Shown: positions 5,978-9,622 of the stretch, one piece after another
Layout: every line of letters starts with the position of its first letter
Numbering within the stretch: position 1 is the first letter of the stretch
Source: DATLZB01 sp035574175
Lineage (GTDB): Bacteria > Pseudomonadota > Alphaproteobacteria > Rhizobiales > Hyphomicrobiaceae
DNA length: 9,622 nt
NCBI GenBank assembly: GCA_035574175.1
Contig: DATLZB010000138.1
Coordinates: forward strand, 1 to 9,622
Reading direction: 5' to 3'
Notes under the pieces: generated by a model
What the model was told of the DNA's origin: nothing
The model's input: only the letters and a program-made list of their open reading frames with translations
The model's database searches: none
Made by a program: the position numbers and the translations under genes

Positions 5978-6832
5978 TCACCTCGTGTGGCCGTCGAAGA
6001 AGTCGAGCAGGGTCCGTGCAGTGTTCAACTCGCCTGGGAGTTGGTGCCCGATGCCCACGATCGAATGGAGGACGACGGGTCCGCCCGGGCATTCACTCCA
6101 GCGGTCGATCACGACCTCCGGGGCCTGTCGATCGCGAGCGACCATGCGCTGCTCGCTGCCACCGCAGCCGTTCAGTCGACGGAAGAAGGCGACCAGACGC
6201 TCGGTCGACCACAGTATATCGCGTCCGCCGCTCCGCTCCCCCTTGTAAGGCAGCACGCGGTCCTTGGTTGCGTTGAGGACAATGACGGGGATGGGGCGCG
6301 CCGGGCGGCACTCGGCACCCACCACGTCCGGCATCGCAGTGGTGAGCAATCCTATGGCCGCGAAGCGTTCCGCGTCCGTGCAGGCTAGCCGCAACACCAT
6401 GGCGCCGCCCAGCGAGCGACCGATAAGATAGATGCGGCGCGGATCGGCTATCCCGTCCCGGACGAGACGGTCCGCGAGCTCCCTCAGGAACGAAAGGTCG
6501 TCGGGTACGCCGCCGCTCGCGCGGAAGAAGTGCGTGAAAAAGCCGTTCTCCCGACCGGACGGAAAGAAGTTCCAATAACCGGCGACGGCCTGTGGGAACA
6601 CCGTCGCATAGCCGCGCGCGATACCCGCCTCAGCGAGGCCCGAGAGTTGCAGCTCCTCCTGGGCCGTCCCGTTGCCCCGGTGCAGCACGATGATGGTCGG
6701 ATGCGGACCATGCGCGGGCCGCCGCACCAGAAATGTGCGGGCCCGCTCCTCGACCATGACCTCTGTCGGCTCGGCGGCGGCCGAGGGCAGTGCTGTCAAC
6801 AAGGCCAGCCAGCACCACAGCACGCGACCCAC
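5978..6832 (-). CDS. secreted alpha/beta-hydrolase esterase, LpqC / PHB depolymerase-like
   Basis: 284 residues when started at the GTG at 6832. A signal peptide covers 1-20 (hydrophobic VLWCWLALLTALP core, SAAA before E). The hydrolase fold has an oxyanion-hole segment IIVLHRGNG (47-55), the nucleophile elbow G-R-S-L-G with Ser140, Asp191 in NATKDRVLPY, and His263 in IVGIGHQLPG. The C-terminal CPGGPVVLHSIVGIGHQLPG block is typical of the LpqC/feruloyl esterase/polyhydroxybutyrate depolymerase group. It should hydrolyse ester bonds outside the cytoplasm; the natural substrate cannot be told from the sequence. Six cysteines in the mature part may allow disulfides. The start is chosen by AGGAG 7 nt before the GTG and by the clean signal peptide; an ATG at 6892 would add 20 Arg/Trp-rich residues in front and lacks such a site. 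The gene stands alone, divergent from the MlaC-like gene. Confidence 0.88.
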   Translation of the reverse strand: MGRVLWCWLALLTALPSAAAEPTEVMVEERARTFLVRRPAHGPHPTIIVLHRGNGTAQEELQLSGLAEAGIARGYATVFPQAVAGYWNFFPSGRENGFFTHFFRASGGVPDDLSFLRELADRLVRDGIADPRRIYLIGRSLGGAMVLRLACTDAERFAAIGLLTTAMPDVVGAECRPARPIPVIVLNATKDRVLPYKGERSGGRDILWSTERLVAFFRRLNGCGGSEQRMVARDRQAPEVVIDRWSECPGGPVVLHSIVGIGHQLPGELNTARTLLDFFDGHTR

Positions 6833-6839
6833 GGCAATT

Positions 6840-6844
6840 CTCCT
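6840..6844 (-). promoter_or_regulatory. ribosome binding site AGGAG selecting a GTG start
   Basis: AGGAG on the minus strand, 7 nt before the GTG at 6832. This supports the GTG start of the esterase over the upstream ATG at 6892. Confidence 0.75.
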
Positions 6845-7079
6845 GCATGCAAGCCGCCAGCGCGGCCAGGGAACGCGGCCAAAGCCTAGCACGTCAGGGC
6901 TGCTTGGTGTGTGTCGCCAAATGCGGGCCGATCACCATAACGTAACCAGAGTTGCGTGCGCATCCGGCGGCGGGTGTTGGAGGCGCGCGGTTCGGCCGTT
7001 GGCGGCGTCCAAACCGAGAACGGGCGAAGGCAGCGGCCTTGCTGCTGCCGCTTTCACTAAGCTGAAATCGCAGTCTGCT

Positions 7080-7108
7080 TTGACGTCTGTGCCGAGCTGT
7101 GATTCATA
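7080..7108 (+). promoter_or_regulatory. candidate promoter of the MlaC-like gene
   Basis: TTGACG (7080-7085), a 17-nt spacer, then TTCATA (7103-7108). The -35 match is good and the -10 match is weak. It lies about 80 bp before the ATG at 7188, in an otherwise gene-free interval. This is a pattern match only. Confidence 0.35.
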
Positions 7109-7175
7109 GAACGCACGCTCGGTGCGCAGCCACTGCGGTCGGCGCGGCGTGCCGGAGGGTGGGCCATTGCATGAT

Positions 7176-7180
7176 GAGGG
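7176..7180 (+). promoter_or_regulatory. ribosome binding site GAGGG for the MlaC-like gene
   Basis: GAGGG ends 7 nt before the ATG at 7188 (10 nt before the adjacent ATG at 7191). It sets the start at the signal peptide rather than at the upstream GTG at 7122. Confidence 0.6.
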
Positions 7181-7187
7181 CAGCGAC

Positions 7188-7790
7188 ATGATGGGTCGTG
7201 ATTTCGGCTCGGCTTTGCTTCGTTCGGCAACCACCCTGATCGTCGCGACAGGCCTCGTACTCGCCATGGCTGTGAAGCCGCCGGCGGCAGCCGCCCAGGA
7301 GCCGGCGGTCGAATTCATGAAGCGCGTGGCAAAAGATTTGATCGCGGCTGCCAACTCGGGCTCCGCGCAAGCCTTCGCCGATGCCATCAACCGGTACGGC
7401 CATTTCCGGGCGATCGGCGATTATGCGCTCGGTACCTACAAGCCGCGACTGCAGCCGACCGACAGGGAAATCTATTATTCGGGCATGGTCCGCTTCATCG
7501 CCCGCTATGCTGCTGGCGAAGCACCCAAGTACCCGGTCTCGCACGCGGAGTTCTTCTCGCCCCCGACCCACACCAGCAAGGGCGTGTTCGTGGACAGCCG
7601 CGTGCACCTCAAGGACGGCAGTTCCTATGACGTGCAGTGGCGGCTGATCCCGCACGGCGGCTCCTACCGCGTGTTCGATGCGCAGGTTTTATCGTTCTGG
7701 ATGACGCCGTTTCTGAAGGACCTGTTCGAGCGCTACGTCAACGACAACGGCGGCAACGTCCAGGCGCTGGTGGTTGCGCTCAACCGGTGA
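7188..7790 (+). CDS. MlaC/Ttg2-family periplasmic phospholipid-binding protein
   Basis: 200 residues. A signal peptide spans 1-36 (hydrophobic TTLIVATGLVLAMAV, then AAAA before QEPA). The mature part shows the MlaC/Ttg2 pattern: an N-terminal helix with 'FMKRVAKDLIAA', then 'YGHFRAIGDYALGTYKP' and 'YYSGMVRFIARYAA', a beta region with VDSRVHLKDGSSYDVQWRL and YRVFDAQVL, and the closing helix 'NDNGGNVQALVVAL'. Characterised MlaC carries phospholipids between outer and inner membrane complexes; relatives such as HpnM occur in hopanoid clusters. No mlaA, mlaD, mlaE or mlaF, and no hopanoid gene, is in the window, so this is an orphan copy and its partner is unknown. The ATG at 7188 is preferred: GAGGG (7176-7180) lies 7 nt before it. 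A second ATG follows at once at 7191, and a GTG at 7122 would add 22 residues ahead of the signal peptide. Confidence 0.82.
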   Translation: MMGRDFGSALLRSATTLIVATGLVLAMAVKPPAAAAQEPAVEFMKRVAKDLIAAANSGSAQAFADAINRYGHFRAIGDYALGTYKPRLQPTDREIYYSGMVRFIARYAAGEAPKYPVSHAEFFSPPTHTSKGVFVDSRVHLKDGSSYDVQWRLIPHGGSYRVFDAQVLSFWMTPFLKDLFERYVNDNGGNVQALVVALNR

Positions 7791-7814
7791 ATCGGGCGGG
7801 GTTTTCCTCCGAGG

Positions 7815-9476
7815 TTAGTTCCGCTCGAAGCGCTTGAACTTGATGCGGTGCGGCTCAACGGCGACGTCGCCGAGGCGGCGTTTCTTGTCGGCCTCGTAGT
7901 CGGCGAAGTTGCCCTCGAACCATTCCACGTGACTGTCGCCCTCGAAGGCCAGGATGTGAGTGGCCATGCGGTCGAGGAAGAAGCGGTCGTGGCTGATGAT
8001 GACGGCGCAACCGGGAAAATCCTCGAGTGCCGCCTCGAGTGCGGACAGTGTCTCGGTGTCGAGGTCGTTGGTGGGCTCGTCGAGGAGGAGCAGGTTGCCG
8101 CCCTCTTTGAGCATCTTGGCCAGGTGCACGCGGTTCCTCTCACCGCCTGACAGGAGCCCCACCTTCTTCTGCTGGTCAGGCCCCTTGAAGTTGAACCAGC
8201 TCACATAGGCGCGGGAGTTCACCTCCATCTTGTCGCCGAGCTTGATGACGTCGAGGCCGCCCGACACCTCCTCCCACACCGTCTTCTTGTCGTCGAGATG
8301 GTCGCGGTTCTGGTCGACGTAGCCGAGCTTGACCGTCTCGCCGAGGCGGATGGTGCCGGCGTCGGGCTTTTCCTGGCCGGTGATCATGCGAAACAGCGTG
8401 GTCTTCCCGGCGCCGTTGGGGCCGATGACCCCGACGATGCCGCCGGGCGGCAGTTTGAAGGAGAGGTTGTCGATGAGCAGACGGTCGCCGTAACCCTTGG
8501 TGAGGCCCTCCACCTCCATGACCATGCCGCCGAGCCGCGGGCCCGGCGGAATCTGGATTTGGGCGCGGCCAACCTCCTGGCGGCCGGCCTCCTCGGCCAG
8601 CTTCTCGTAGGCGGCGATGCGAGCTTTCGATTTCGCCTGCCGGGCCCGCGGGCTCGACCGGATCCATTCGAGCTCGCGCTTGAGCGTGCGCTGGCGGGCC
8701 TCCTCCTGGCCCTTTTCCACCTCGAGGCGTTTCGCCTTCTGCTCGAGCCAGCTCGAGTAGTTGCCCTTGTAGGGCACGCCTGCCCCGCGATCGAGCTCCA
8801 AGGTCCACTCGGTGATGTTGTCCAGGAAGTAGCGGTCGTGGGTGACCAGCATAATGCAGCCTGGGTATTCCTTCAGGTATTTCTCGAGCCAAGCTACCGA
8901 CTCCGCGTCGAGATGGTTGGTCGGCTCGTCGAGCAGCAGGAGGTCGGGCTTGGACAGCAGGAGCCGGCAGAGCGCCACGCGCCGCTTCTCGCCGCCGGAG
9001 AGCTTGGTGACGTCGGCATCTCCCGGTGGGCAGCGCAAGGCATCGAGTGCCTGTTCGACCTGCGCCTCGAGATCCCACAGGTTCTGGCTGTCGATCGCGT
9101 CCTGGAGCTTGGCCATCTCCTCGGCGGTGTCGTCAGAATAATTGGCGGCGAGCTCGTTGTAGCGGTCAAGCAGAGCTTTCTTCTCGGCGACGCCCTCCAT
9201 GGCATTGCCAAGCACGTCCTTTTCCGGATCGAGCTCCGGCTCCTGCGGCAGATAACCGATGCGGACGCCCTCGGCAGCCCAAGCTTCGCCCGCATAGTCC
9301 TCGATCTCGCCGGCCATGATCTTGAGAAGGGTCGACTTTCCCGCACCGTTGAGACCCACCACCCCAATCTTGGCGCCGGGGAAGAACGACAGCGAGATGT
9401 CCTTCAAGACCTGCTTGCCCCCCGGATAGGTCTTGGAGAGCTTGTGCATGTGGTAGACGAACTGGGGGTTCGCCAT
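7815..9476 (-). CDS. ettA: energy-dependent translational throttle protein EttA (ABC-F)
   Basis: 553 residues. EttA is a soluble ABC-F ATPase that binds the ribosomal E site and gates entry into elongation according to the ATP/ADP ratio. It has two nucleotide-binding domains and no membrane segments. Domain 1: Walker A GLNGAGKST (41-49), the arm insertion (about 90-140), signature LSGGE (159-163), Walker B LLLLDEPTNHLD with Glu184, and His213 in VTHDR. A charged linker, about 240-305, follows (KAKRLEVEKGQEEARQ, WIRSSPRARQAKSKAR). Domain 2: GPNGAGKTT (352-360), LSGGE (442-446), LLLLDEPTNDLD with Glu467, and His496 in SHDR. The SPRARQAKSKAR linker, the short arm and the length fit EttA rather than Uup or the antibiotic-resistance ABC-F proteins. 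AGGAG lies 7 nt before the ATG at 9476. The 3' end faces the MlaC-like gene across 24 bp. Confidence 0.97.
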   Translation of the reverse strand: MANPQFVYHMHKLSKTYPGGKQVLKDISLSFFPGAKIGVVGLNGAGKSTLLKIMAGEIEDYAGEAWAAEGVRIGYLPQEPELDPEKDVLGNAMEGVAEKKALLDRYNELAANYSDDTAEEMAKLQDAIDSQNLWDLEAQVEQALDALRCPPGDADVTKLSGGEKRRVALCRLLLSKPDLLLLDEPTNHLDAESVAWLEKYLKEYPGCIMLVTHDRYFLDNITEWTLELDRGAGVPYKGNYSSWLEQKAKRLEVEKGQEEARQRTLKRELEWIRSSPRARQAKSKARIAAYEKLAEEAGRQEVGRAQIQIPPGPRLGGMVMEVEGLTKGYGDRLLIDNLSFKLPPGGIVGVIGPNGAGKTTLFRMITGQEKPDAGTIRLGETVKLGYVDQNRDHLDDKKTVWEEVSGGLDVIKLGDKMEVNSRAYVSWFNFKGPDQQKKVGLLSGGERNRVHLAKMLKEGGNLLLLDEPTNDLDTETLSALEAALEDFPGCAVIISHDRFFLDRMATHILAFEGDSHVEWFEGNFADYEADKKRRLGDVAVEPHRIKFKRFERN

Positions 9477-9483
9477 GGGGCGA

Positions 9484-9488
9484 CTCCT
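9484..9488 (-). promoter_or_regulatory. ribosome binding site AGGAG for ettA
   Basis: AGGAG on the minus strand, 7 nt before the ATG at 9476. It supports the annotated start. Confidence 0.75.
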
Positions 9489-9559
9489 ACATCAGCCTCT
9501 TTGGTCGGAGATGGCGGCCTCTTAGCGCATGGCCCGGCTGCGCCTCAAGCCCCGCACGC

Positions 9560-9622
9560 TCAACGCTCAAAGAAACCGCCGTCTACCAGCGCCCGGGTTT
9601 CAAATGGCGGGGGGCTCGGTGC
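9560..9622 (-). CDS. possible 3' end of a minus-strand gene upstream of ettA
   Basis: One minus-strand frame is open from the right edge to a TGA at 9562-9560 and reads 20 residues ending in FETRALVDGGFFER. The composition is protein-like (few repeats, mixed hydrophobic and charged), and the stop lies 83 bp before the ettA start. The piece is too short to assign a family. A plus-strand frame from an ATG at 9530 is also open to the edge but is Arg-rich and less protein-like. This call is tentative. Confidence 0.28.
   Translation of the reverse strand, partial: APSPPPFETRALVDGGFFER

Larger units (their letters stand above)
6833..7187. other. 355-bp divergent intergenic region
   Basis: The region separates the esterase (minus) from the MlaC-like gene (plus) and must hold both promoters. 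I see a possible promoter for the plus-strand gene (7080-7108), an inverted repeat GGCAGC / GCTGCC (7029-7034 and 7044-7049), and a small CGCAC / GTGCG stem (7112-7126) in the putative leader. No convincing promoter was found for the esterase. Open frames crossing the region lack ribosome sites and protein-like composition. Confidence 0.5.

Noticed and set aside
1..9622. CRISPR arrays, tRNA or rRNA genes
   Set aside because: No regularly spaced repeats and no cloverleaf- or rRNA-like conserved segments were seen on either strand by eye.

Overview
The window is GC-rich throughout. Its best-recognised proteins resemble those of Alphaproteobacteria, most likely Hyphomicrobiales (Rhizobiales): a class II DAHP synthase, a glutamine-dependent NAD+ synthetase, EttA, an MlaC-type protein, and a small secreted protein with a WCGWWMR...HHVG motif. 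The order-level placement is inference from protein style; there is no rRNA or marker gene. The region looks chromosomal and mostly housekeeping, with short single-gene units and a number of signal-peptide proteins.

Layout from left to right. 1-1258 (+): the 3' end of a gene, then a complete secreted protein. Both are built from the same beta-sandwich-like repeat ending in a 'PGxY...R.F.V.PGET..V.V' signature, so they look like a paralogous pair. A wobble-stabilised hairpin at 1285-1318 probably ends their transcript. 1322-1918 (-): a secreted CHAP/NlpC-P60-like cysteine hydrolase candidate with an Arg-rich linker. 2160-3908 (-): glutamine-hydrolysing NAD+ synthetase. 4072-5463 (-): class II DAHP synthase, the first step of the shikimate pathway. 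Its spacer to nadE holds two back-to-back hairpins.

5464-5977 is a 514-bp stretch without a convincing gene. It contains several hairpins, a diverged direct repeat, and a possible C-terminal scrap of an IS110-family transposase, so it looks like a degraded insertion or repeat island. 5978-6832 (-) is a secreted esterase of the LpqC/PHB-depolymerase type, with a GTG start set by a clear Shine-Dalgarno. After a 355-bp divergent intergenic region comes 7188-7790 (+), an orphan MlaC/Ttg2-like periplasmic protein. It converges, with a 24-bp gap, on 7815-9476 (-), the ABC-F translation factor EttA. The last 146 bp hold the EttA leader and possibly the last 20 codons of another minus-strand gene.

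Functionally the genes do not form one pathway. NadE and DAHP synthase are cytoplasmic biosynthetic enzymes and EttA is a ribosome factor. The repeat protein, CHAP-like protein, esterase and MlaC-like protein all carry export signals and act in the envelope or outside it. I found no convincing new multi-gene system. The most interesting points are the repeat-protein pair at the left edge, the structured gene-poor island at 5464-5977, and the tandem hairpins between nadE and the DAHP synthase gene.
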